From Mucilaginibacter terrae (lineage in GTDB: Bacteria > Bacteroidota > Bacteroidia > Sphingobacteriales > Sphingobacteriaceae), in the NCBI RefSeq assembly GCF_031951985.1, contig NZ_JAVLVU010000001.1, forward strand, positions 558,001 through 622,000: a stretch of DNA of 64,000 nucleotides, given 5' to 3'. Positions 56,344-64,000 of the stretch are shown here, one piece after another (within the stretch, counting starts at the first letter, position 1; the number at the start of each line of letters is the position of its first letter). The position numbers and the translations under genes are program-made. The notes beneath the pieces were generated by a model, which was not told the DNA's origin, made no database searches, and worked only from the letters and a program-made list of their open reading frames with translations.

Positions 56344-56559
56344 ATGAAAAATCTATTTAAGAGAGACAAAAACAATGGCTTGCTCATTGCCGGAATAATC
56401 GGCGGGGCAATAGCTGCCGGCATTGTAACCGTATTGCTCACTCGCCACAAAAGCGAGCTGAGATCTTTAGCCCGAGCGGCGGAGGAAAAAGCAACCGATT
56501 ATCTCGAAAAAAAAACGCATCGGCTTAAAAAACAAAGAACAGATTTAAGCAAATTGTAA
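56344..56559 (+). CDS. YtxH-like small membrane protein
   Basis: 71 residues with one hydrophobic helix (GLLIAGIIGGAIAAGIVTVLL) followed by a long charged coiled coil (LRSLARAAEEKATDYLEKKTHRLKKQ). This Gly-rich helix plus coil matches the YtxH general-stress layout. It is the last gene of the catalase operon and may link the stress response to the inner membrane. Assignment rests on shape more than on residue identity. Confidence 0.7.
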   Translation: MKNLFKRDKNNGLLIAGIIGGAIAAGIVTVLLTRHKSELRSLARAAEEKATDYLEKKTHRLKKQRTDLSKL

Positions 56560-56907
56560 TAAATAATTAAAGCACTTAATAAAAGTGAAAAGTTAAGAAG
56601 GTAAAGCTGGTATTCAGTGCAAATTTTTTTAATATCATCTATAATCTTGCAATTATATGATTGCGAGATTACAGATGATATCACTATTGCGAGGCACCAT
56701 CATAAACACAAGCTATTGCAGAGCAACAAGTAAGATACAAGAATTTTGATGCGATTTTTGTATGTATAAAGCTTATGATTGCAACATATTTAAAACTTCT
56801 GAAAAGTGCAGCCACTCGTGAGTAAGTATCATTTTTATACTTATTTAGTTTACATCTTGCATTAGTCATACCACCGCAGATTTGTTAATTGGAGTGGGAC
56901 TAAACAT
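56560..56907. other. Intergenic stretch after the catalase operon
   Basis: 348 bp. A minus-strand frame of 61 codons exists but has no recognisable content. A strong hairpin is at 56632-56681. A nearby ATTGCGAG word resembles the REP units at 22.4 and 24.4 kb, but without a matching arm. No clear terminator with a T run. Confidence 0.5.
56632..56681. repeat. Inverted repeat of 22-bp arms
   Basis: Left arm 56632-56653 and right arm 56660-56681 are reverse complements with two mismatches (ATATCATCTATAATCTTGCA side), loop TATATG. There is no T tract, so it is not a classical terminator. It may be a decayed palindromic repeat or a structure protecting the 3' end of the catalase operon mRNA. Confidence 0.65.
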
Positions 56908-57948
56908 CTACTCACAATTTCCTATTCTCGGGTTCTCAGGGCTTGCGCAAGGAAACATGTATTTGCTTTGTGAATACAGTGGCGAAGGATTGTCCGTTAC
57001 AATCAGCGAAGCCATTGATTGCCCGTTGAAACCCGGCATAGTTATCTGTGCTGGCGAACCGTTTCCAAGCGCGACTGATTTAGCTGCCTGGTTATAGTTA
57101 AAACTATAATCTATCATTGCATCCAGCAAACGGTAAACACCGTAATAGTCCAGCGCATCAAAAGCACTTCGGCTGTTAGGCAGCACGTGATCAGTGCGAT
57201 AGGTATAACCTGCAACTGTTGATGGTTTAATATAGATGAAATCTTTCTCGTTGTCGGCGATATTGATGTGTTTGAAAATATCGATAGCCATACGGTGGTC
57301 GTTGTAATTATCCTCATCATATATCTGGGTAATCATCTTTACGTTTGATGGAAAACTTTGTAGTTGCTGAGGGCTGATCTGGTAGTTGTACCATGGGGCC
57401 ATAGTAAACAAAAAGCGGCCGTCCTGTCCCCAGCCATTTTCTGTAAAAGCTTTATAGCTTAAGGCAATGGAAGCGCCGCCGCCAAAGGAATGCCCCATAA
57501 AGCCTACTTTTTTAGTGTCGATAAGATTGGTATAATCCGCTGCGGCTTTGGTGAAACCGGCCCACAAAGTACTGTATCGCTCATCTACGCTAACGCCAGA
57601 GGTTGGATAGGGTACAAATACTACGACATAGCCTTTTTTTGCAATAAATTCAAACAAGCCCCGGTTATACTCCTTGTTTTCACCACCATAGGGATGGGAG
57701 TAAAAGATGGTGGGGCGTGGAGAATTCAGATCTAACGGATAAAAAATCGTCACCTTGGTACCGGTGTATTGTGGATTGGCAAAACTGGTTTCTCCAACCT
57801 GATGGGTACCGTCTGCACCGTAGCCGGAGGCTGGTGGCTGGATAGGTCCCTGTAACTTAGTTAGCGGTGTGGTATCTTGATCGTTATGTTTGCCGCAGGC
57901 ACTGACCAGCAAACACACCGCCATAATTTTTAAAATAATGTTTTTCAT
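56908..57948 (-). CDS. Alpha/beta hydrolase lipoprotein
   Basis: 346 residues. The lipobox VSACGK (Cys18) anchors it. The nucleophile elbow GHSFGGG has Ser154; Asp210 or 212 in YDEDN and His253 in RTDHVL complete a likely triad. The YSHPYGG region supplies an oxyanion hole. It resembles cutinase/PET-hydrolase-like and dienelactone-hydrolase lipoproteins, which cleave esters at the cell surface. Substrate unknown. It starts about 90 bp after the serine hydrolase gene on the same strand. Confidence 0.85.
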   Translation of the reverse strand: MKNIILKIMAVCLLVSACGKHNDQDTTPLTKLQGPIQPPASGYGADGTHQVGETSFANPQYTGTKVTIFYPLDLNSPRPTIFYSHPYGGENKEYNRGLFEFIAKKGYVVVFVPYPTSGVSVDERYSTLWAGFTKAAADYTNLIDTKKVGFMGHSFGGGASIALSYKAFTENGWGQDGRFLFTMAPWYNYQISPQQLQSFPSNVKMITQIYDEDNYNDHRMAIDIFKHINIADNEKDFIYIKPSTVAGYTYRTDHVLPNSRSAFDALDYYGVYRLLDAMIDYSFNYNQAAKSVALGNGSPAQITMPGFNGQSMASLIVTDNPSPLYSQSKYMFPCASPENPRIGNCE

Positions 57949-58037
57949 AGTTGTACTATTAGTAGTTTTAATGACCCGTAAGCTAATATTACAGGCCTAT
58001 ATGTTTGTATTTAGCTAATTGATACAAGCGGATACTA

Positions 58038-59129
58038 TTACCGAAGTACTTCATTAACCAGTGTTCTCAGTTTCTTGTAGCGCTCCTGTCTTCCGTTGTT
58101 TTTAATATAAAAGGTCAATAAAAAGGCCGCATACTTTCGCTCGTTGTCTACCCAGGGGAAACTACCAAAAAGACCAGGACTACTTACGGCAGTCGTTAGT
58201 CCCGTGGTAGTGCTTTTTTCTACTATCCATTCCCCGAAACCGTAACCCAGCCCACCTGCTTCCGCGGGCGAATATGCCACGTTGACCTCCGGTGTTATCC
58301 GGTTGATCTGCATCTGTTCTGCGCTGCCTTCGCTTAGTATGCGTTTACCGCTGAAAGTACCCTTGTTCAGAATCATGATCAGGAAGTTAATATAATCCTC
58401 GGCTGTGCTTCGGCCACCGCCCGCTGGCAAGGCCACCTTGCCTTTACCAAAGTCGGTGTTCTTCATAGAGAGTGGTGTGGCGATCCGCTCGGCAAACATT
58501 GCTTCAAAACTCTTGCCGCTGATCTTTTCGATCACTGCCCCGGCAATCTGTAAGCCGGCATTGCTGTAATGAAAAACGGTTCCGGGTTTGCCTTCCATCG
58601 GCAAGACGGCGATCTGGGCGATGGCTTCGTCCATACTGCCGACGCTCTTCCAATCTTGTAAGCTTTCCTTTAAATCTGTAGCTTTAATACCCGTAGTATG
58701 CGACAGGCATTGGGCGATGGTAATATTGCCTTTATCATGCTTCGACAGGATGGACAAGTATTTACCCACCGTATCTGTCAACTTAAGTTTTCCTTCGTCA
58801 ACAAAGGTCATCACCAGGGCTGCGCTATACCATTTGCTGCAACTGGCAATCATCTGCTGGGTGGTTGCTGTAAAATCTTCGGTAGTAGCCGCCTTGCCCT
58901 GCCTGCGGGCGATGATCTTGCCGACCATTTTTTGCCGCCTGGTTAATTCGTTAACCGATTTTGTGTAAACGATCTTACCGTCTTTGTAGATCATCAATAC
59001 CGAACGGCCACCCATGTCAGGCGTGTTTTCTTCCAGCCAGTTGTCTACCTTACTAAAGTTGTACTGCGCTGAGGCTGTTGTGATGCAAGCGAATACGATC
59101 ACGATTAGCGAAAGGAAATATTTTTTCAT
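58038..59129 (-). CDS. Serine hydrolase of the beta-lactamase/class C PBP fold
   Basis: 363 residues. A signal peptide ends near TTASAQ. The SxxK motif is SCSK with nucleophile Ser96 and Lys99; the Y-x-N motif is HYSN (Tyr188, Asn190). Relatives act as esterases, D-amino-acid peptidases or beta-lactamase homologues in the periplasm. The LTxxQ-like gene is 9 bp upstream, suggesting an operon. It is not a convincing antibiotic-resistance enzyme. Confidence 0.9.
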   Translation of the reverse strand: MKKYFLSLIVIVFACITTASAQYNFSKVDNWLEENTPDMGGRSVLMIYKDGKIVYTKSVNELTRRQKMVGKIIARRQGKAATTEDFTATTQQMIASCSKWYSAALVMTFVDEGKLKLTDTVGKYLSILSKHDKGNITIAQCLSHTTGIKATDLKESLQDWKSVGSMDEAIAQIAVLPMEGKPGTVFHYSNAGLQIAGAVIEKISGKSFEAMFAERIATPLSMKNTDFGKGKVALPAGGGRSTAEDYINFLIMILNKGTFSGKRILSEGSAEQMQINRITPEVNVAYSPAEAGGLGYGFGEWIVEKSTTTGLTTAVSSPGLFGSFPWVDNERKYAAFLLTFYIKNNGRQERYKKLRTLVNEVLR

Positions 59130-59138
59130 AAAGGTTAT

Positions 59139-59555
59139 TTAAGGATTCTTATTTTGCATAAAGGCTTCCTTAGCCGCATTCATCTTTTCCTTAACGTCCT
59201 GCAGGTAAGCCTCGAATTGTTCTTTGGTCAATAGTTGCTTTAGTTTGCCCTCTTTTTCTTTCATCAATGCCTTCGCTTTTTTTCCTCGCGAAAACCGGTT
59301 GCCATCACCCGTTATAATGGGTTGCATTTTACGCGCGTATTCCAGGTTAAGGCTGCTGATATGCTCATACTGAGTATCTGTGAGCTTCAGCTTTTCCTTC
59401 ATTAGTTTATTTTGCCATTCGGCCCTTTGCTCGGGTGTTGACTTTTTCAGGTCTTTCATATCAGGCGTCTGCGCCAGGGCACCGGTGATAGTGGAAACTA
59501 ATAGCAGGACAGCAGGTATCAACGCTCTCCGGAATGAAATGATCTTGTTTTTCAT
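59139..59555 (-). CDS. Periplasmic Lys-rich protein with LTxxQ-like motif
   Basis: 138 residues from the ATG at 59555, with signal peptide (AVLLLVSTITGALAQ). The mature part is helical and highly charged; LKLTDTQYEHISSL and LLTKEQFEAYL resemble the LTxxQ motifs of Spy/CpxP-type chaperones. The start is chosen because it begins the signal peptide; the longer frame is not secreted. It precedes the serine hydrolase gene. Function as a periplasmic chaperone or sensor is inference. Confidence 0.72.
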   Translation of the reverse strand: MKNKIISFRRALIPAVLLLVSTITGALAQTPDMKDLKKSTPEQRAEWQNKLMKEKLKLTDTQYEHISSLNLEYARKMQPIITGDGNRFSRGKKAKALMKEKEGKLKQLLTKEQFEAYLQDVKEKMNAAKEAFMQNKNP

Positions 59556-59650
59556 AGTATAATTTATTTTTGAATGAACATACTTTGGTGGTACTATGTC
59601 CAAAAGTGTTTGCTTTTTGTTAATGTAAATTACCTGCATTTATACTTCTT

Positions 59651-59669
59651 TTAAAAACCCTTTTAGGGT
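59651..59669 (-). terminator. Weak terminator after the Arg/Val/Pro-repeat gene
   Basis: ACCCT/AGGGT with a 3-base loop, followed on the minus strand by TTTTT. A short stem, so only moderately convincing. It would separate the small repeat-protein gene from the LTxxQ-like gene. Confidence 0.35.
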
Positions 59670-59755
59670 ATGGCTGTCAAACTGCCGGGTGAAATGCCGT
59701 AAACCGAATGTTGAGTATTATGCTTATATCTCCCGGGCATTACCTAAACGCCGTA

Positions 59756-60001
59756 TCAGGGTATTACCACAATGCGCCTGCGGACAACCGGGCGTACTAC
59801 GATAGGACGCACCACGGCAACACGGGCGGGTTGTACGATCACTTGTCTCACCACTGCCGGTCTCACCACTGCCGGTCTTACAGCTACGATCGGACGGGCA
59901 ACTACCACTGGACGCAAGGGCATGCGTGCAACTACCCTTAATTGTGCCTCAGCTGCTGTGGCCAAAAGGGCGATAACAAAACTTAAAATCATTTTTTTCA
60001 T
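59756..60001 (-). CDS. Small secreted Arg/Val/Pro-repeat protein
   Basis: 81 residues from the ATG at 60001: a signal peptide (LSFVIALLATAAEAQ) and a mature part of about 61 residues made of loose (V/I)VRP and VARP units. By my count it has 14 Arg, no Lys and no acidic residue. Such composition is strongly cationic and could bind membranes, nucleic acid or acidic polysaccharide, but no function is known. A longer frame reaches back to 60193, but the signal peptide fixes the start at 60001. It lies on the same strand just downstream of the LytTR regulator gene. Confidence 0.65.
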   Translation of the reverse strand: MKKMILSFVIALLATAAEAQLRVVARMPLRPVVVARPIVAVRPAVVRPAVVRQVIVQPARVAVVRPIVVRPVVRRRIVVIP

Positions 60002-60275
60002 GTTAGTCGTTTTTTTAATGAATAATGTGGGTTGGAGTGAAATGCAAGACTGAAGTTGTGCACTTACCGGTGAAGCTGACAAAACAGGGGGTGAACTGTC
60101 GGCTGGTACATCTTCCGGCTCCGGATGATCTTGGCCTGAACGAATAAGAGGGAAGAGCTCAAGCCATTTTTTGTATAATAATGCAATTTTCATTACGCTA
60201 AATTGCGGATATCCTCAGTTAGCTTATAGTATCAAATGGGTAGCACTGTCAAAATCAGCGGGAAAGTTTATCACA

Positions 60276-61055
60276 TTATGTGTTCATCCAGCTTTTAAAT
60301 TCGGAAACCCGGGCTTTACTGATCAGTATTTTCTCCGGCGGTTCCGGGCTAACTTTTATGGATAACCGGCCATTGAAATAAAAATTGACTTCCTGGATAG
60401 CCGTTCGGTTGACGATGAACTGCCTGTTCGCCCTGAAAAACATTTCCGTATCCAGCTCTTTATACAATTGCTCCATTGTCATATCGATTACATATTGCCG
60501 GTTATCGGCCACATGTGCGTACACGATCTCATTAGCGGTATAAAACCAGTATATCTTCGCGGTTTCTACAGGAACGAGCCGGTCCCGGTAGTGCACCAGG
60601 AAAGATCTTCTGTAGAGTTTGGTCAACTGCCGAAGCTGATCGGCCAGCCCCTCCAGCGGCAACTTGTCATGGGCAGGGTAAACCGCTCCGGTTAAACGCC
60701 TGTACTTTTGAATAGCTTTACCGATTTCCTGCTGGTCAAACGGTTTAAGGATATAGTCTATGCCGTTATTCTTAAACGCATCGAGAGCATGATCGTTATA
60801 AGCAGTAACAAAAATGACCGGCTGATCGATCACTGCCTTGTTGAAGATATCGAACGATAGGCCATCGGCCAGCCGGATGTCCATAAAGATCAGGTCAAAC
60901 GCACCCTTATGTGCTTTGAACCAGTCCACAGCTTCCAACACCGAAGTGAGTTTTGCTTTTACCAGGATGTGCTCATCAGTATCTTCGAGCATACGAACAA
61001 GGTTACGGGCAGTTGCCGGTTCATCCTCAACAATTACAACACGTAATTCATTCAT
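60276..61055 (-). CDS. LytTR-family response regulator
   Basis: 259 residues. The receiver domain has VIVEDEP and phospho-Asp59 in LIFMDIRL, with Lys104 in ILKPFD. The C-terminal LytTR DNA-binding domain (residues about 150-255) includes FRANRQFIVNRTAIQEV. It is the partner of the histidine kinase upstream, whose gene it overlaps by 8 bp. It probably controls genes nearby such as the small secreted protein and hydrolases; that link is positional only. Confidence 0.95.
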   Translation of the reverse strand: MNELRVVIVEDEPATARNLVRMLEDTDEHILVKAKLTSVLEAVDWFKAHKGAFDLIFMDIRLADGLSFDIFNKAVIDQPVIFVTAYNDHALDAFKNNGIDYILKPFDQQEIGKAIQKYRRLTGAVYPAHDKLPLEGLADQLRQLTKLYRRSFLVHYRDRLVPVETAKIYWFYTANEIVYAHVADNRQYVIDMTMEQLYKELDTEMFFRANRQFIVNRTAIQEVNFYFNGRLSIKVSPEPPEKILISKARVSEFKSWMNT

Positions 61056-62061
61056 AATGCAGCGGAAGTTTTACAGTAAAAGTATTAGTAGTTCGCTCAA
61101 TAACGATCTCTTTTTTGACCAGTATCCTGAAACGCTCGTTCAGGTTGGCCAGTCCGATGCCGTTGCTATCGGCATTAACTGGCTGCATGTTGTTGCTGAT
61201 GACTACATATTGATCTTCCAAATAAACCTTAACCATCAATGGCTTTGCCATAGTGGCGGCATTGTGCTTAGCAGCATTTTCCAGCAATGGTTGTAAAGAA
61301 AGGTGAGGCAATTTGCGTTTCATGGATGCCTCGTTGATCATAATATCCATTGTAAAAGATTTTTCCAGTCGCATATCCAATAGGCGGGCAAATGAGCGTA
61401 GCATAGTCAGTTCTTCCTCCAAGGTAACCATGATGCCCGCAGGTTTGGCCAGCGTGTACCGAAATACCTGCGAAAGATGTTTGATGTATTGCTGCGCCAG
61501 TATCGGGTCTTCAGCCACTACACCCGAAAGACTGCTGAGCGAATTGAATAAAAAGTGCGGGTTCAGCTGTTCTTTCAGCAATTCCAGTTCTGCAGTAGTG
61601 TAGGCGTTCTTGAGCTGTTCATTTTCACGTGCCTGTTTCCTCGAGGCGCGCAGCAGGTAAATGATCTTGAGCAGAATGCCCGTTAACACTGCCGATAAGG
61701 CAAAACGGGCGGTGTACGCTGACCAGTATAAACGCCTGGGTTGCGTGTGGTCAAAAATACGTCTTTGCAGAAATCCGGCAATAAACAAAATGGTTAAGAT
61801 CAACACGCCATTAACGGTAAAATAAATCGCTCTGTTGGAGGTTCGTAGTGTATCAAGCGAATTGTTACGGAGGTTCAGTTGGAATAAAATATAGCAAAAC
61901 AGAAATTGCGCAACGAACCGGAACAAAAATTCCAGCGGTTCAAAATGCACGTAACGCGCCATAATGCCATCCTCCCGCAAGGCTAATAACCTGCCTGAAT
62001 TAAGTAGCAAGGCAATTAGCAGGGAGCCATAAAAGCTAATTTTACTTTCGGTTTTGTCCAC
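61048..62061 (-). CDS. LytS-type sensor histidine kinase
   Basis: 337 residues with four hydrophobic segments in the first 140 residues (e.g. FRFVAQFLFCYILF, VLILTILFIAGFLQ), a short coil and a His_kinase domain. The phospho-acceptor is His169 in QLNPHFLFNSL. A HATPase part follows with LPHLSLQPLLENAAKHN and GIGLANLNERF. It sits in the inner membrane and signals to the LytTR regulator encoded next. The ligand is unknown. Confidence 0.94.
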   Translation of the reverse strand: MDKTESKISFYGSLLIALLLNSGRLLALREDGIMARYVHFEPLEFLFRFVAQFLFCYILFQLNLRNNSLDTLRTSNRAIYFTVNGVLILTILFIAGFLQRRIFDHTQPRRLYWSAYTARFALSAVLTGILLKIIYLLRASRKQARENEQLKNAYTTAELELLKEQLNPHFLFNSLSSLSGVVAEDPILAQQYIKHLSQVFRYTLAKPAGIMVTLEEELTMLRSFARLLDMRLEKSFTMDIMINEASMKRKLPHLSLQPLLENAAKHNAATMAKPLMVKVYLEDQYVVISNNMQPVNADSNGIGLANLNERFRILVKKEIVIERTTNTFTVKLPLHYE

Positions 62062-62640
62062 AATAGATAAATGTAGAAAGAAGATATGTTAAAATGATCT
62101 GATACCCGGATGAAACTGTAGAATTGGCGGTTGAAATGTCATTTTTGTATTCCTTATTTGTTCTGCGTGGGTAACACGGGTAATAAAGCAATTGGCTTCT
62201 CCAAATCGCCATGTTTCCTTATCAAAGTTACAGGAGAATTGCACGAACTAAGCTAAATCTTTTAACGTTTTACTCTAATGCCGTCGTGCAATTTGGTGAC
62301 CTGATTTTAGCGAAATCTGAATAGACTTGATGATGTCATTTTTTAATAATTTATAAAAGGGCTGTCAATGAAATTTTTTTCCGGGTGCGGAGAAATCATT
62401 TTGCCCAATCCTGAAAAAGATGGATGATTAGATATTAATAATATGAACAATAAGCCTGATATATTTAATAATTGGGCCTGTTTTTTTTAATTGTATTAAC
62501 CGATAATACAAAATCTTTACTATAATTCATTATTTGTAAAAAAGGTATCACAAGAATTTGTTTTTTAACAATACTTAAGTAGGCTTATTTATTTTTAAGG
62601 TTAGATAGGTTGTAACACTTTTTAACCTGATTGGTCAATT
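62062..62640. other. Intergenic stretch before the glycoside hydrolase-like gene
   Basis: 579 bp, AT-rich, without a gene I can support. One inverted pair, AATTGCACGA (62236-62245) and TCGTGCAATT (62284-62293), is 38 bp apart and might be an operator or chance. It should contain promoters in both directions. Confidence 0.45.
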
Positions 62641-63954
62641 TTGAAATACTATTTGCTACACAGAATATTATTATTTGCAGTTCCACTTATTTTTACTGCT
62701 TGCACATTTAAAAAATCACCGGGCAAGCGTTTGGTTTACATCGAATGCGAAGAGGGGAGGTATCGCCTGATAAAGAATGGCCGTCCCTTCTTAGTAAAAG
62801 GGGCAGCCGGTTTAAGCCAGTTAACCACACTAAAGCAAGTTGGCGGTAACACCATTCGTACCTGGGATACCCTGGGCCTTGACGGTATTCTTAAAGACGC
62901 AGCTCAAAATGATCTTTCGGTTATTGTGGGTTTGTATATGCCCGATAACCAGCGTATGGATGAGTTTTATAATAACCGTAAGGCAGTACAAACTCAGTTC
63001 AAAGCCTATAAAAAATTGATCAGTCGTTATAAAAATCATCCTGCATTATTGTGTTGGTGCCTGGGTAACGAACTTCCGTTCCCGCTAAAGCCATCATATA
63101 ATGGTTTCTACGCTACCTTTAATAGTTTAGTTGACATGATTCACACGGTTGACCCAAGCCACCCGGTTACTACCACCATGGTTAACTTTCAGCCTCAAAA
63201 TATTTTCAACATCAAGCACCGTACCAACGTTGATTTTATATCCATCAACACTTTTGGTGAACTTAAAAACCTTGAACAATCTTTAGATAAATATGAATGG
63301 CTTTGGGATGGCCCATTTTTGGTTACCGAATGGGGTATTGACGGGCCATGGCTGGAGCATAAGCAAACGGCATGGCGGGCCTATATTGAAGAAACCAGTA
63401 CCAAAAAGGCTGATCAGTATTTAGCTAAATATCAAAATTATATGCCCGTTGATAATGGTCGTTTTTTGGGTTCGCTGGTATTTTACTGGGGGCAAAAACA
63501 GGAAACCACTCCAACATGGTTCAGCATGTTCGATCAGCAAGGCAACCGCTCAGAAGCGATAAACGCCATGCAATATTTATGGACCGCCAAAAAAAGCGAA
63601 ATTAAAACGCCTCAGCTTAATTACATGCTGCTTAATGAAAAAGGCGCACATGATAATGTATTTATAAAACCGGGCAGCACGGTTAAGGCCAGGGTTTTGC
63701 TCAATGATGCCGATTCATTAAAGTACGACTATGAATGGCAGGTGCAGCCCGAAGACTGGTATAAAATTAACAATCAAAACAACAGCAAACCGCTCAAGCC
63801 TGTTACCCCGGCACAAACAGGCTTAGGTAAAACCGGCATAACATTTACAGCACCGCTTAAAGAGGGCGCATACCGTGTTTATGTTTATGTGCGTGGCAAA
63901 AACCAAACGTTTGCCACCAGTAATACACCGTTTTACGTTTTGCCTAATCCATGA
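62641..63954 (+). CDS. Glycoside hydrolase-like (GH2 TIM-barrel type) lipoprotein
   Basis: 437 residues from a TTG start followed by a Lys-led signal sequence (LHRILLFAVPLIFTAC) with lipobox; no ATG fits. The TIM-barrel part has TIRTWDTLGLDGIL, ALLCWCLGNELPF with candidate acid/base Glu144, VDFISINTFG and LVTEWGIDGPW with candidate nucleophile Glu230, the two-glutamate plan of retaining clan GH-A enzymes. The last ~110 residues form a beta-sandwich module. It is not long enough for a full GH2 enzyme, so the exact family is open. The stop codon overlaps the next ATG (ATGA), implying a coupled operon. Confidence 0.85.
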   Translation: MKYYLLHRILLFAVPLIFTACTFKKSPGKRLVYIECEEGRYRLIKNGRPFLVKGAAGLSQLTTLKQVGGNTIRTWDTLGLDGILKDAAQNDLSVIVGLYMPDNQRMDEFYNNRKAVQTQFKAYKKLISRYKNHPALLCWCLGNELPFPLKPSYNGFYATFNSLVDMIHTVDPSHPVTTTMVNFQPQNIFNIKHRTNVDFISINTFGELKNLEQSLDKYEWLWDGPFLVTEWGIDGPWLEHKQTAWRAYIEETSTKKADQYLAKYQNYMPVDNGRFLGSLVFYWGQKQETTPTWFSMFDQQGNRSEAINAMQYLWTAKKSEIKTPQLNYMLLNEKGAHDNVFIKPGSTVKARVLLNDADSLKYDYEWQVQPEDWYKINNQNNSKPLKPVTPAQTGLGKTGITFTAPLKEGAYRVYVYVRGKNQTFATSNTPFYVLPNP

Positions 63955-64000
63955 AGATACCCGAAAGCATAAAGCAACCAACACACGGACAGCGATTGGT
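63951..64000 (+). CDS. Start of a downstream gene, cut by the window edge
   Basis: The ATG at 63951 overlaps the preceding stop codon in ATGA and opens a frame of 16 codons (MKIPESIKQPTHGQRL) to the edge. Too little is present to name it; given the neighbour, a cell-surface glycan gene such as a glycosyltransferase is possible but not shown. Confidence 0.5.
   Translation, partial: MKIPESIKQPTHGQRL

Noticed and set aside
56684..56869. Minus-strand frame of 61 codons after the catalase operon
   Set aside because: No family features, begins inside a low-complexity stretch and lacks support from context.
58038..59129. Beta-lactamase resistance gene
   Set aside because: SxxK and Y-x-N motifs are present, but the sequence is a general serine hydrolase of the class C fold and no resistance role can be argued.
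51759..62061. Integrative element with defined ends
   Set aside because: No integrase, tRNA junction or flanking direct repeat was found, so only a change in gene content can be stated.

Overview
The window comes from a member of the Bacteroidota, most likely Sphingobacteriaceae (Mucilaginibacter or Pedobacter type). Three complete or partial SusC receptors, two SusD lipoproteins, a sigma-ECF/FecR pair, a type IX secretion (T9SS) PorP/SprF protein beside a giant PKD-repeat adhesin with a gliding-type C-terminal domain, a bifunctional Fkp fucose enzyme, a 608-residue YidC and an AT-leaning base composition all point there. This is a family-level inference from gene content; no rRNA or tRNA gene was seen.

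Layout. 0-9 kb is largely housekeeping: the end of a hybrid histidine kinase, a stand-alone HsdR-N-like nuclease-fold protein, holA, a PAS histidine kinase, a small membrane protein, an IS3 scar carrying a hairpin element, then yidC and pyrG. 9.4-16 kb holds the T9SS pair. 16-24.3 kb carries an SpmA-SpmB fusion, an OsmC/MetZ/DinB-like operon, an OmpA protein, an acetate-transporter-like protein and a frameshifted gpmA. 24.3-24.6 kb is a nested inverted-repeat block. 24.7-30.2 kb has fkp, an MscS channel and an SDR/flavin-reductase pair. 30.7-40.2 kb is a candidate peptide-uptake locus: a formylglutamate-amidohydrolase-like lipoprotein, sigma factor, FecR, an STN-type SusC, SusD and an M14 carboxypeptidase. 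40.3-48.2 kb, on the minus strand, is a pectin-utilisation locus (SusC, SusD, DUF4957/DUF5123-type protein, pectate lyase). 48.7-51.8 kb has anmK and a SusC cut off in mid-barrel.

From 51.8 to 62 kb the gene content changes. It holds small genes including DUF2256 and a frameshifted DUF4385, a stress operon (DUF892 ferritin-like protein, HPII-type catalase, ankyrin protein, YtxH-like protein), secreted hydrolases, an LTxxQ-like periplasmic protein, a tiny Arg/Val/Pro-repeat secreted protein and a LytS/LytTR two-component pair. The window closes with a glycoside-hydrolase-like lipoprotein overlapping the start of another gene.

How it works together. The two Sus loci couple outer-membrane uptake to a periplasmic or surface enzyme. 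The first has its own transmembrane signalling: the STN domain of SusC talks to FecR, which releases the sigma factor. The T9SS pair probably works as exported adhesin plus outer-membrane anchor. The catalase operon looks like one general-stress unit. Three loci show damage (gpmA, the DUF4385 gene, the orphan SusC), and several non-coding inverted repeats are described below. I saw no CRISPR array, prophage or secondary-metabolite cluster.
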